Shown here: positions 10,244 through 22,046 of the stretch, piece by piece
Position numbering within the stretch: position 1 is the stretch's first letter
Layout of the letters: the number at the start of each line of letters is the position of its first letter
From: Caenorhabditis remanei
Lineage: Eukaryota; Nematoda; Chromadorea; Rhabditida; Rhabditidae
Assembly (NCBI RefSeq): GCF_010183535.1
Contig: NC_071332.1
Coordinates: 6,014,001-6,078,000, forward strand
Length of the DNA: 64,000 nucleotides
Direction: 5' to 3'
Made by a program: the position numbers and the translations under genes
The notes under the pieces: model-generated
The model's database searches: none
The model's input: only the letters and a program-made list of their open reading frames with translations
What the model was told of the DNA's origin: nothing

Positions 10244-13200
10244 ATGATGATGCAACAGCACATGCTCGGACCGTCGACTTCATTAGGTGGTAATAATAAT
10301 TCTGCTCTCCAATCATCCGTCCTGTCAGACGGTAAGTTATTTTATTGCAAAAAGAAGCGAAAGCTAGAAAAACGCGTTTCAATGATAAAAACCTCACTCG
10401 AAGCGAGCGAAATTGTATTTTAACCATAAAAATGCCAATAGCAAACTATTAATAAGGCAAAACGAAAAATTTTCAAATTTAAATATACATTTTGATAATT
10501 TCACCTGCGACTGCTACCCTCCACCTTAATTTTATTTTGAAAATTTAGTTGTTGACAATAAAATAGATGTTTGATCGGTCCGCGTCACATTTGAAACAAA
10601 AACTGAAGAACTAGAGAAAAAAATGTATGTCTTGTTCCGAAGCTACTTTGATTCGTTGAGCCTTATTTGAGATTTGCCGATAAGAATCATTACCGAAAAT
10701 CTCGTTTTTTAAAGATGAAAAAAGTAAGATTCGAATTGACGAATTCCGTGTTTTTTCAGGTGTCCTTCTGTCTCATTCTCAACCTACACGAGAAGAGATA
10801 AAGAAAAGTTTCGTGGCCGCAGACGGCGTCTATCGAATAGTTCAATCGGCGGAATTATCGCGCCCTCGACCTCTTCCTCACTACCAAATGGCGCCCGGAC
10901 TCGGTGCGGCCGCTAATCAGATTGCAGTCGCAGGCTCGACAGTTCGCGTCAGTTTCCTCAACGCGGCGACGAATTCGGCTGGTACGCCTGACACTGCAGC
11001 GGGTAGCTCCTCCTTCTATGAAACACACAAAAAAGAACTGAACGGATCTCCAACGCGACTAGAGGTAAGATATGACCTTTTCTGCAGAAAGGAATTCGAT
11101 GAGATAAGATTTAGTTTTAAAAATAATTTTTCGTATTTATAGGACAACGAGGACGCTGCGGACATCATTTGCTTCAATGTCGGGAAGGAACTATACGTCT
11201 ACGGGTACAGGTTAGTCAATTCGCTTCGTTACTGTTATTTTCACTTTTTTTTATATTTCAGAGGCACTCAAACCGATACGGATCTGTCTCGTCCTATCGA
11301 TAAGCGAGTATACAAGGGTACCTCACCAACGTATCACATATTCAACCAGGAGACAGCTGGAACAGGCAGTTGCCAGTAAGTAACCGAGACTTTGAAGCAT
11401 AATTAATTCAATTTTTTTAAAGATTGGTGATTGGATTCACGTTGGGTCAGCTACAAATCATCGACCCACTGGATAAAACGACACCTGTTCCAACTAGTAA
11501 ACTGTACAACGAGGATCGTTATATCGACAAAACCTCTGTCACGTGTATCCGTTTTCTCCCGGGAGATTCAAATATATTCCTAGCTTCTCATGTATCTGGA
11601 AATTTGTATGTTTATGATGAACGAGTATCTGCAAGTAGCAGTAGTAGCAACGGTAGCTCACAGCCACCGCCATGGATTGTACAAAATGAAGGAGAAAAGT
11701 ACACAACATACGGTTGGAAATCAAAAAATCCTCGAAATCCCGTGACGAGGTGGCAAATCGGTGAAGGGTCAATTCATCAGTTCAACTTTTCTGGTCCAGA
11801 TGCAAAAATGATGGCAACTGTTTCTCATGACGGGTTTCTTCGCGTTTTCATGTACGAAACACAGGAGCTGATAGCAGTGATGAAATCATATTTTGGTGAG
11901 TTTTCTGTTAATTTCATTTCGAATCATATTGATATTTTCAGGCGGGCTACTGACTCTTGCTTGGAGTCCTGATGCAAAACTGATTGCTACTGGCGGTGAA
12001 GACGATCTATTGACGGTTTATAGTGTTGTACAGAAGAAGGTCGTTTGTCGAGGACAAGCTCACAAAAGTTGGATTAGTCAGGTGCAATTTGATCCGTATG
12101 TTGTTAGAAGATCGAAAAAAGACTCGGAGAGCAATGGAATCGCACCGACGACGACTCTAGATGATGTGAGTAGAGAAGTGACTATGCGAAGTGGCCCCTC
12201 AAGTAGTGGAGAACCAAGTTATGGAATTCCGAAAGCAGTTTCCACGTTATCGAAAAGTTCTCTCGCTTCTTCGAATACGATAAATGGAACACAGAAAGGA
12301 GATGAAATTGTCTATAGGATTGGAAGTGTCGGCCATGATACATTCCTCTGTTTATGGGATATCACTAACGATATGCTGAATCAAAGCAATCATCGACGTC
12401 ATCGCAATTCAACAATCATCGCTCCTCCAATTGGTTTAGATTGTCCCAGCAATCAGATGATGGGAAGGCTTGAGGATTTACCGGAAATTTCACCGGGCGG
12501 TGCAGGAGGATCATCTACAGCATCTGATTCTCAACATAACACACTCACACAGAATCAGTCCGCCCCACAGGAGAAACCGAAGAAGAAGAGGTTCAACAGA
12601 AAAGCATTTGGACTTGCCAAGTTTACTTCCGGAGGTAGCTCGAATGCTAGTTCAAGTGGACAAAGAACGAATACGTTGAGTGGTGCAGGGACCAGTAGCG
12701 ATGGGTAAGTAGTTTTTTTTTCAAACAATTGAATGCATTTCTTGGATTTCAGCACCAGAAGAAACACTCCTGGCATCACTTCTCAAATCAGTTGCTGTAA
12801 GGAGACTCGTCTCTTGGGTTCAACGTTTTGTCCTGGTATTCGAGATGTTCCTATCATTGGTATGATTTTCATATGGAAATTTCACTCATATTTTTCAATT
12901 CAGAGCCTCTAACATGCAAGAAAGTGTCTCATGATCGTCTGACTGTTCTGGAATTCCGAAAAGATTGTGTCGTCACCGCTTGCCAAGAAGGATTCATCTG
13001 TACTTGGAGTCGTCCGTCGGATAAAGACGACATGAAACAAGAAGGTGTCAATTCTACAGCCGCTGCCACTCCAGAATCAGAACAAAAACCATCAGTTTCT
13101 GCGACGGCTTCATCATACGGTTATGGTTCAGAAATGTCGAATGGAATCCCTCCATCTCGTTCGTCAAGTGCCTACAGTAATCGTAAGTATCTAGTTGAGA

Positions 13201-13346
13201 AGAACTGACTAACTCTTTTCGAAAGAGTTTTAGACGAATTACAACAACTACGTTCGCCTAATGCCACATCGCCTTCGTATAGAGTAGCGGCAGCAAGTAC
13301 TTCCGCTTATCATCGTCCAACGTATGCCTGGCAGAATGCAAACTAG
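10244..13346 (+). CDS. wdr-20: WD-repeat protein 20 homologue
   Basis: About 700 residues from about nine exons. The start MMMQQHMLGPSTSLGG follows a likely spliced-leader acceptor. After a low-complexity N terminus come WD blades: DIICFNVGKELYVYGY, SVTCIRFLPGDSNIFLASHV with NLYVYD, KMMATVSHDGFLRVF, GLLTLAWSPDAKLIATGGED with DLLTVYS, IGSVGHDTFLCLWDI, and late RLTVLEFRKDCVVTACQEG with ICTW. Long Ser/Thr/Pro-rich inserts interrupt the propeller, typical of WDR20. The C terminus ends RPTYAWQNAN at TAG 13344-13346. Family knowledge: WDR20 is a cofactor of the deubiquitinases USP12 and USP46 together with WDR48, and in worms it acts with WDR-48 and USP-46 on glutamate receptor turnover. The order with aos-1 downstream matches C. 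elegans as I remember it (C08B6.7 then C08B6.9). Confidence 0.92.
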
Positions 13347-13675
13347 CTATCCTCGTACCGGGTAATGTAATTTTCTCATCTAGGTTTCTATTGTATCGAT
13401 AATTATTTATTTTCTCTGTATGTTTGTTTCAAAAGTAATTATCTCTAGGATATACTCATATAATATGATCACGAATATTCTCTTTCCTTTCGACAAACTG
13501 TTTGCCATTGTTGCGAACCCTTGAATCACTTGCTCACTGTTTTGTATAGGTTCCCATGTTTGTAATCATTAGTTCCCTCTCTTTCTAATCAATTCCTGTG
13601 CTAGATGGATTCATGTGCCTAGTTTCTGTTTCTTCCCTCCCCCCGTTCCAAACCCCGTTGTCTCATTTCTGGTCA

Positions 13676-13681
13676 AATAAA
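13676..13681 (+). terminator. wdr-20 polyadenylation signal
   Basis: AATAAA lies 330 bases after the wdr-20 stop and about 125 bases before the aos-1 ATG. A T-rich stretch follows, and GTTACAG ends one base before that ATG. This is the usual spacing of a trans-spliced downstream operon gene. Confidence 0.7.
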
Positions 13682-13805
13682 TGTTTGTAATTATTTTCAT
13701 AATATTATCAATATATTCATTTTTTCTGGTTGTTAATCCACATTTGTACCTTCATTTGATATATTGTTTATTGTGTGGTTATTACATCTAATATCCTGTT
13801 ACAGA

Positions 13806-15056
13806 ATGACTATCGAGCAGAGTGAGAACGTGGAGGTTAGCAAGCAGGAGCTGCAAATCTACGATCGGCAAATTCGCCTCTGGGGAATGGAGGCACAGAC
13901 AAAGTATGTTTTTCTCATTAAAATATATCGTAACTTTTATGTTTCAGGCTGAGAAACTCCAAAGTCCTCGTCATCGGAGGCTCACAACTTGGCGCCGAAG
14001 TTGCCAAGACACTTTCATTGGCAGGAGTCGATGAAATGCATTTAGTCGATCACAGATTCGTGGAAAACTCGGAAATCGGTGCCAACTTCTTGTATGATGC
14101 TTCGATTGATAACACAAGACTGACGGTGAGTCTAGACAAATGTTCAAAGTCCGTTATAATTTAATTTATTTTAGAAATGGGTTGCTGCGAAAAACTTTCT
14201 GACGAATCTTAATCGCAATGTGAAACTTTTCATTGTTGAAGACGATATTCTATCGAAGTCTGACGATGAAATCGAATCTTATGTTCGTGGTTTCACTATA
14301 GTCATTGTTCTCGATGAGACTTACACCAGAACGGCAAAGTTGAATGCAATTTGTCACAAGCACCAGATCCGCTTCGTTGCTGGAGCAATCTACGGATGGG
14401 TTGGATACGCATTCTTCGATTTCGATGGACACTCCTTTTTGACGTAAGAATCTGGATTTTCTTTTCTAATATACATTATCGTTTTCAGAAAAGTCGAGGA
14501 TCCATCGTCGCAAGGGATGACAACACTTGATGATGATCACAAAAATAATTCGACCGCTGTGGTTACAGTAGAAGATGAACAATTCGAGCAGAAAACCTAC
14601 TCGTACCCAACGTTTTCCGCCGCTTTCAACTCGGATTTCTCCTCGAAAAAAGCAATGAGAAAGTGCAAAAGAGTCATTCCAACTTCCTATTTCCTCGTTA
14701 AAACCATGTTGCGAGCTTCCATGGACACCAGTCTCACTGGAGATATCGATAAAGATATTGAGACATTGACACCGATTTGGAAGGAAGAAGTGCTCGACGG
14801 AAATCATACTATCGAGATGCAGCCAGTGCAACCTGATAAATTCGATCAGTAAGATGAATACTATTGCTTCAATAACTCATCATATTGTTACAGCCTCTAC
14901 CCACCGGAGTTCAGCCCAACCTCAGCCTGCATTGGAGGAATTATCGGACAAGAGGCTATCAAGACAATCACCGAGGGAAAACTGCCGATTCGAAACATTT
15001 TCATTTACTCTGCTCTCGACTCCACCGGAATCGCCTGCGATTTCCCACTGTCATAA
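13806..15056 (+). CDS. aos-1: SUMO-activating enzyme E1 subunit AOS1/SAE1
   Basis: About 340 residues, close to the family length. The ATG at 13806 directly follows TTACAG, so the message is probably trans-spliced at its start codon. The first exon has ELQIYDRQIRLWGMEAQ, the hallmark N-terminal motif of E1 regulatory subunits. The Rossmann core follows as KVLVIGGSQLGAEVAKTLSL with HLVDHRFVENSEIGANF. Later blocks read LDETYTRTAKLNAICHKH and, near the end, SACIGGIIGQEAIKTITEGK, closing GIACDFPLS at TAA. As expected for the AOS1 half, there is no catalytic Cys domain. Family knowledge: it pairs with UBA-2 to adenylate SUMO and charge the E2 UBC-9. Spacing suggests an operon with wdr-20. Confidence 0.95.
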
Positions 15057-15257
15057 TCACGTTTCATAATTTATTTCTTTTATCAAATAATTCCTTTGTA
15101 TCGTTGTTATCTCCTAGCCAGAATCTCAACATTCTTGACTAACTTATTACTTTTTCATTGGCTCGGTTTTTCACTGGTTTTAAACGATTTCATTCTTTTT
15201 TACAATCTCCGTGGGTGCATGATATAAATTTTGACAAAAAAGTTATATGAGTAAAAA

Positions 15258-15868
15258 TTATAATCCTCTCCATCCACCGAATGGGGGTGGTGGTCCTCCA
15301 TGAGGAGGTGGACCCCATGGTGGAGGTGGTCGTCTCCACCATGGTCCACGTCTCCATGGCGGACGATGATGCCATCCATCAAAGTCCGGCGGTGGAGGTC
15401 CTCTATCTCTCCAATCCGGTGGCGGCGGCCCTCGATCCCGCCATTCCGGATTCCAATTCTCCTCTGCAGGTGACTGATTCTCTTGTTCTTGTCCCCAATT
15501 GTTCTGTTGTTGTTGTTGTTGTTGCCACGTGTTGGGTGCTTCAGTTTGAGGCGCCCATGTTACCGCCTGAGTAACCACCGGTTGTCGGCGAATTGGAGCA
15601 GCAGTTACAGGATTTGCCGATGGTATTCCAGGAGGTCCTCTGAACGATTTTGTGATAAATTATTTTTATTTGAAATGGAGAAAGTTAGGAATTCGTCGAA
15701 CTGAATGACATTAAATGTCAATTCGATACGAAGACACAAACTATGAGACCGAGAAATCGCGTATCGAACTCGAATAAAACTTATAAAAATATGGCGATTT
15801 ATCGAACCATTCAAGAATTAAACATTCAGATTTTACAACAAAAAAAACTAACCTTTGCTCGGATTCAT
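15258..15868 (-). CDS. Small Pro/Trp/Gln-rich protein
   Basis: Two exons. The first, at 15868, encodes only MNPSKG; the second begins GPPGIPSANPVTAAPIRRQP. The protein of about 130 residues has a run of seven Gln (CAA/CAG repeats), then two tandem copies of EWRDRGPPPPDW-like units. It ends with an Arg/Trp/Pro block (RRPPPPWGPPPHGG...) closing FGGWRGL at TAA. It lacks a signal peptide and hydrophobic segments. Composition suggests a disordered protein that could bind RNA or WW/SH3 domains; that is inference. It is convergent with aos-1, with about 200 bases between stops. The plus strand is also partly open here because of the GGTGGT repeats. Family not recognised. Confidence 0.65.
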
Positions 15869-17962
15869 AGACAAAAAGAAGAAGAATAGAAGTCAGAAGA
15901 CGTTTCATTTCTTACGTTTTACCATTCATCAACAGTTCGTGAGAATTGAAAAAAAGAAGAAAGAAGAGGAGAACCGAAGCATTCTCTCTCTCTCTCTTTG
16001 TGTCCAGCCCACCAAGGTTCGATCATTAACCGAAGAAAATGTTAAAGAAGAAAGAGAAGAAATTAGAGATTGATAATGTGATTAGAGAAACACAAAAGAA
16101 AACAGAAAATTGGAGAGAACATATGATCAGAATAGAGAAATGAAACCAGTGAAGCAAGGTTGTACGGGCAAAATGAAGAGTTTGAAGATCGCAGTTTCAG
16201 AAATAGTAAAAATGAACCAGAAAAAACCAGTTTAGAAATCGATTGTTGTAGTTTATTGCTAACTTCTTGGAAGAGGTGAGATCTGGAAGTCTAGAACAGC
16301 TGTATCTTAGAAACCTTTATAGCTATCAAAAAGTTATCAACTACAAAGTTAAAGATACCATTAGGCACAATAGTTTTGTAGTTGAAAACTTTTCGATAAC
16401 TTTTTTAGTTTTTAGGGATGATTGAATTTGTGCAGCTGAAACAAAGGATGATGGTGAGGCTAGCGAACCCCCGTTCAAGTCGTTTTTTATAATTGTCCAA
16501 TGAACAGAATTAGCAAGAAACATTGTAAAATTGAAGATACTGTCGCAGTTTTTTAGTTTACAATTTTCTGATACCTTTTTTTAGTTTTTGAAATACGGGC
16601 ATTTAAAAGAAACTCTCAAATCTATCAAAAGTCATCAACTACACAAATTAATTTCTAGATTTCATCTATATGGTTTCTTCCGAATTCTGCGATTATTTTA
16701 AATTTTTGCGTTTTCTTTGTCTTACTGTAGCTAGTACTGATACAAATCTTATGTTCCAGCATCACATCAGATTTCGATACGCCTACATGTATACATACAT
16801 TCCAGCTGCATTTCAGATAGATTTCACATATTTATCAAACGGATTATTTCTACAATTTCATCGAAGAAAAATGTATCTGTGGCAATAAAAATCTTCCCTA
16901 CAAAAGGGAGCATCCTACCGAGAAAATCATTCATTCAGTTCACTCATAATCAGCTTCTATACGAATTCGCTTTTTCCGTTCAAAAGTTTTTATTTCACTT
17001 TTTCCTGAACAGAAAAAAAGTTTCATGAGAACAGAGAAATCTGATGTAAAAACAAAAATGGAAAGGTTGAATTTATCATAACTGATTGTTTGATCTCGAC
17101 CTCGCCACTCCAATAAGTTATGAAATTCTAAATTTCCAATTTCAAGACTTCCTACGTTATCTTCCAGAACAATTATCCCGCTTACTGTATGTACTGTGCA
17201 AAAGGAACTGGAAGAAATCAAGTTTCAGACTTAATTTAAAGATCTATTCAATTCTATTTTTATCTTCATATCCCTCCTCAAAAGTTCACCTTTTGATACC
17301 ACGCATTTCTCACAATCTGAGGCGGCGAACTTTCTTTTTTTCTTTTTGAAAAAAATCTCGAAATAGGGAAGTCTGAGTCAAAAAATGCCACTATTTCCTG
17401 AAGTGCAGCCTAGAAAAATGAACGAATGAATTCAAATTGAATTGCACTGAACTGGATTACTATTCCTGATGATTCTCATTTTTTGGAAAAGGCACGTTTT
17501 GGGGGAAAGTTCATTAGAAAATTGAGAGACGACTAGGGTTTCTAGAATTTCTAGAATCTTTTCAGATCCCATATTCATTTAAAAGATTATTCTGACTGCC
17601 TGGAAACTGTGATCTGAGATTTTTAGCAGTTTTTCTGCGGACTGAACAGAATGGAGGGTGAATAGCGTTAATGGGTTACTGTAGTTTTGCACCTGCATCT
17701 GAAATTCCCCCACTATAAGTGTTCTGAAACATCTCTAATTGATCTTTCTTATAGCAATAATAATAATTCATTTATTCTTCTGCTTATGACATCATTCATC
17801 TGTTTCACAAACAATATTTTTCCATCTACTCTTCCCTAAATCCATCCTCTCCAATTTACATTTAAATAGAGATATCCTTCTTCATTTTTCTTCTTCCACT
17901 TTCCCGTTTCTCTCTCGATTTCCTCTCCTTTTCGTATTATTCGAGTGCATCTTCTTATTCAG
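15869..17962. other. Intergenic stretch, no convincing gene
   Basis: About 2.1 kb between the Pro-rich gene and the next chemoreceptor. It holds a TC microsatellite near 15985-16000. Several short copies of a dispersed repeat of the form TATCAAAAAGTTATCAACTAC lie at about 16322-16350, with an inverted relative at 16380-16405 and another copy at 16620-16645. The same repeat recurs near 29397. The last 250 bases are pyrimidine-rich and probably form the chemoreceptor promoter. Confidence 0.5.
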
Positions 17963-20764
17963 ATGCAATTGATTCCGAATGCCTCAGCTATCCTGCTAAA
18001 AAGTAAGATATCTTCGTATCGGCAAGCATTCAACGTGTGAGTTTTTGTATCTGAATCCTCTTCTGCACGGCTTTGTTTTATAGTTTTCACCCCAATTTTT
18101 TCCTGTTTGAAGTTTTATAATTCTTGTTCCAGGCATAGCGAAATAATGCCTCTGATTTCCTACAGCCAAGAGTCATTCTATTCAAACAACACTTTGATTA
18201 AAGTGAGTTGAGTTCAACATTGATTTTCTGAGAGTAAGATTTCCAGAGCGATTTCATGGATGGGATGATGATTTTGACGTATTTCACACATCTATTCAGT
18301 TATTTGTTCAATATAGTCTTGTTCTATGTGGTCTCAAGGAATAGAGGTAAGTCACGTTTGACAAAGGAAGATAGTTTTTACTATTTTGAATAAAAGTTGT
18401 TTTACGTTTCTTTAATTGACAACTTTTCGATAGAATTGCTATTTTTCGAGATACACGACTTTGAAGACATCCGTCTATCTAGTGGGAGTGTCATCTAGTA
18501 ATTCTTACATTTCCTTCCAGCCATCAAAACGAAAGCCTACGTAACCCATATGATCTGGGTGGAAATAATTCTCAATGTGTGCCAACACCTATCCGTTGAA
18601 TTCGTATTGGGAATGGAGGATCAAACGAATATTTATGTTTTCAAAATGGTCTGTATCCTATTCATGACTCTTCAAATGTGGACAGTCAATACTATTCGAT
18701 ACACTATGACATTCATGATGGCTGCAAATCGATTCATCTGTATTCTGAATCCCAAATTCAACAAATATTTCGACTCGGAAATTATTACTTTATTCGGGAT
18801 TGGTGTGTGGATGTTGGCGTTTATTGGTTCGTGGTATCTTCTCCTCCTTGGATGTTTCCCTCGTTTCAACACGTCAACTTTTGTGTTGGAAACTGATTGC
18901 GACTATCTCACATGGGTTGGTGCGGGTGGTTTAAGAAAACAATTAGAAATAAATGTTTCAGCCAGACTTCATCTACAAGTCCCATTATCTGCTGCTTCTG
19001 ACATTGATCCTAAATATTTTGATGGTTGTTTATGCGAAACTTCGAAGGTGTGGATTCTTTAACGTTTGTGAGTTCTCTCTATTGCCGTTATATCAGGCTG
19101 GTGCATAAGTTTCTTTCTTTTTTTGGATCATTTTTGTCATGAAATTTCTAAAAGGCTAATAACTCACATAATGAGAAATATAGTTATTTAGTACCTATAA
19201 CTTATTGTGATTATACCTGTGACATGACGTCTGCCATTTGCTTAATCTCAGCCGTAGACAAGTCAAAATACTTGAGGAACCCTTTTTTGGTACCATTCTT
19301 CGTCTCTATTTTTTTCTCAGAAAATGTTGACGAGAATGGGTGATCTATTCAAAATTAAAACAAGCTAAAAAAATTATGTTTAGAAAATTAATAATGGCAT
19401 TTGAACTAAGCAACTGTAGTTTAGTGCCGGTCGCTGAAGAACGGCGAGGATCAGCAATTTACGGATGTGTGAGTTTTTTCGATTTTTCTTTAACGCTAGA
19501 TAAGGAAATTGGTAGAAATGTTTATTATTGAGTAGAGTAGGCATTGACGTTTCTGAATTTATTTAGTTTCAGATGATTAAGCAATTTGCTTTTTTTCACA
19601 GGAAGCGCGAACTCAACTTCATCAAAATCACGTGATTTCTAAGTTTCATGAAGCCTGCTACTCGTGCTTCTGAATCAATCCACTAGATCTTTTGCACATT
19701 TTTAGAGCAATGTATCTACTGTTGATTACTTGTAAAGGGAAAGTTCTGACTTGCTTGAAAGCGTTGAGAAGAGACCTAGACTTCACCCAGGTCTACTACA
19801 CAAAATTTCTTAAAAGCACCAAAATCATAGAAAACACGCGATCCACGTTTTATCACTTAATTGAATGGTTTTCTTATCATTTTTTTCTGGAATCACTTAC
19901 TCATGTTGCCTTCTAACTTTTACACATAGTTTGGCATAAATGCTCTCTCGGATGTTTCTGTAATATCCTTGAACGTAGCTGAACAATGATTTCTAGTTGC
20001 TCTCAATCGTCTGATCATAATTTTTTCGCCTTTAACGTTCTGACCGAAAACTAAAATGTGACAACAAGATAAAGTATTTTTCTATAATTTTCATTTAGTT
20101 TCCCATTAAGATTGTCAAATTTTGATACCAATGTCGACCAGAACCAAAAACTTTCCAAAATAGGCGTTTGGTTGACCACAGAAAAAACCATTGTTTTAAC
20201 GAGCGGAATGTCTAGGCACCAACATAAAACTGTATTTGTTAGCCACTGAGAAGGTCATTAGAATGCAAAAAAGTTTGGGTCGATAAACAATCACAGTATC
20301 TAGAAACCGTGAGTCAAAGTTCAACCTCAAAAAAAGAAAGAAACTTATGCACCAGCCTAATAATAACGTGCATCTTCAATCCTCTTTTAATTTCAGCCGT
20401 CGCCCGAGTATCTGTAGTCGCTGCAACTCGTCGATCTCGCCACGAAAACTATTTCATCATTCAATCTTTTATCGTCTTCCTCGTGATGGCATATGACGCA
20501 GCCTACACATCACTTCGTAAAAATTACGAGCCAGTAATATTTATTACCTCATAAACTTTAACATGTGACTTGTTCCTTTTTCAGCAATTCCATTCACTTC
20601 CTTTCAATCTTCGCATATGTCTTGGCTGGTTTAACATTTACTCGTCGAATTATATCAACTCTTTAATCTACTTTTTCTTCCACAAAACAAATCGAATTCT
20701 GATTCTTCGCACTATTTTCTGTGAGCCAAAATGGCTGAAAACTAAGAAGGTCCGTCCGGCATAG
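17963..20764 (+). CDS. Nematode 7TM chemoreceptor (Srxa-like), with mariner in an intron
   Basis: The reading frame runs through seven or eight exons to about 330 residues. Two starts are possible: ATG 17963 (an extra exon joining in frame via the acceptor at 18131) or ATG 18146 (MPLISYSQESFYSN). TM1 includes DGMMILTYFTHLFSYLFN; TM3 is YTMTFMMAANRFICILNP; TM4 is FGIGVWMLAFIGSWYLLLL; the exon YLTW joins PDFIYKSHYLLLLTLIL across a short intron. After FFNV the intron 19068-20396 contains the mariner, and the frame resumes SVARVSVVAATRRSRHENYF. It ends with FNIYSSNYINSLIYFFF and TKKVRPA at 20764. The protein appears intact despite the insertion. The family is a nematode chemoreceptor; Srxa versus Srx or Srv is not certain. 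Confidence 0.8.
19093..20360 (+). mobile_element. Defective mariner-family transposon
   Basis: A 1268-bp element with inverted ends TCAGGCTGGTGCATAAG and (reverse complement of the right end) TTAGGCTGGTGCATAAG. Similarity continues inward through TTTCTTTC to about 30 bp. A TA dinucleotide sits at both borders (19091-19092 and 20361-20362), the mariner target duplication. Near 20133-20171 a transposase relic reads VDQNQKLSKIGVW on the plus strand, a block I recognise from mariner transposases. The coding region is broken by stops and no full transposase frame survives, so it is non-autonomous. Confidence 0.9.
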
Positions 20765-20902
20765 ACAAATTTACTTCCGAGAGCAATTATCTTTTTCAAA
20801 CCTCATAAAAATTCCCATTTCTTTTTTGATCTCTTGTGTTCTTTATAATTTTCTATTCTTCTTTTCTAGTTCATTCTGTTTCCTTCTTCCCCAAACTAAA
20901 AA

Positions 20903-22009
20903 ATGATCTGGCAAGGCCCGGTGTTTGCAATTTTCATGCATGTCTTTGCTTACATTTACAACGCAATTCTATTCTATATGCTTGAACGTAAGAAAGGTAT
21001 TCTAGTTTACTTTCAGTTTCAATTAATAATAAATCATTCCAGTTGTCCATTCAAGAATATACATGTACAATATGATTATCTCCGAATTGTTTATGAATAT
21101 CTCCCAAAATATTCTCGTTGAATACCCCTATTTTGTTACTCAAGACCCGAAATTCTATTCTTTTCCACTTGTAAAATGTGTGGAAATGTTCAGCCAACTC
21201 GGGTATCAGAGCAAGTTTTTTCTTGCTATTTTGATGGCAGTGAATCGTCTCTGGGTAGTCTTGATACCAATTGGAAGTGACGTGTTCAGTTCGTATCGAC
21301 TGAAAATCTATATGATGATTGGATGGGTGAGACTGAAATTTGACATGGAGTCTATAATACATATCTAGTTAAAAATAATTTCAGATTGCTCTTTTTTGTC
21401 GGCAGCTCATCATCCTTATCCCTGATGACTGTTATTTCAAAATGGATTTAGTTCAGTTCCAAGTCATGTCTGTCTGCGAAGATGTGGAGAAGCATAAACT
21501 TCGAATGCGGATTGTGAGCCCCCTTACACTAAAATAAAACACTTATCCGTATGTTTCCAGAATTCCTATATCAGCTACTTCATCCACATAATCATCCCGT
21601 GGGCGGCAGTTATAATAAACGGAATAGTTTTCGTTTGTATAAAACTAAGAAAAAAGAAGAACCAAGTAAATCGAAGCAGTGGAGAACGAGCACTTATCAT
21701 CAACTCTCTTGTGGTTTCACTTCTTCTAACAATCAATTATTTATATAATTATTTTTATTCAATGCTCAAGCCAGTAGGTCTAAAAGAAACGCAATCACTT
21801 CTCAAACGTATAAATTCCAGATAATATCCCAAAAATCGCACGAGTTCCAGTCCGCCTTCAGTTTCTTCAATTTATACGGATGCTCATGTTTCAATTTCCT
21901 TGTATATTTTGTTCTGGATCCCTCGAATCGAAAGAATTTTATTATGACTATAACGAATAAGAAGCCAGAAGTTTTGACAGCAACAAAGACAGTCACAACT
22001 GTATTTTAA
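20903..22009 (+). CDS. Nematode 7TM chemoreceptor, tandem copy
   Basis: About 335 residues in six exons, only about 140 bases after the previous receptor. It starts MIWQGPVFAIFMHVFAYIYN. TM3 reads KFFLAILMAVNRLWVVLIP, matching FMMAANRFICILNP in the upstream copy, with the exon boundary after a shared GW. A later exon has FIHIIIPWAAVIINGIVF (TM5) and INSLVVSLLLTINYLYNYF (TM6). The last exon has FNLYGCSCFNFLVYFVLDP (TM7) and ends TKTVTTVF at TAA 22007-22009. The layout is the same as its neighbour but the sequence is quite divergent, so the duplication is old or the copies evolve fast. Family class (Srxa or related) is uncertain. Confidence 0.8.
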
Positions 22010-22046
22010 ATTTTATTAATTGGAATAAAAAGAGTTTTTGGAGTGG

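Noticed and set aside
15281..15704. Plus-strand open frames opposite the Pro-rich gene (Val/Met-rich)
   Set aside because: Produced by complement of GGTGGT and CAA repeats; the minus strand has a start exon, a splice and sensible composition.
19692..19916. Open frame inside the mariner
   Set aside because: It does not contain transposase motifs; the recognisable relic lies elsewhere (about 20133) and is interrupted.
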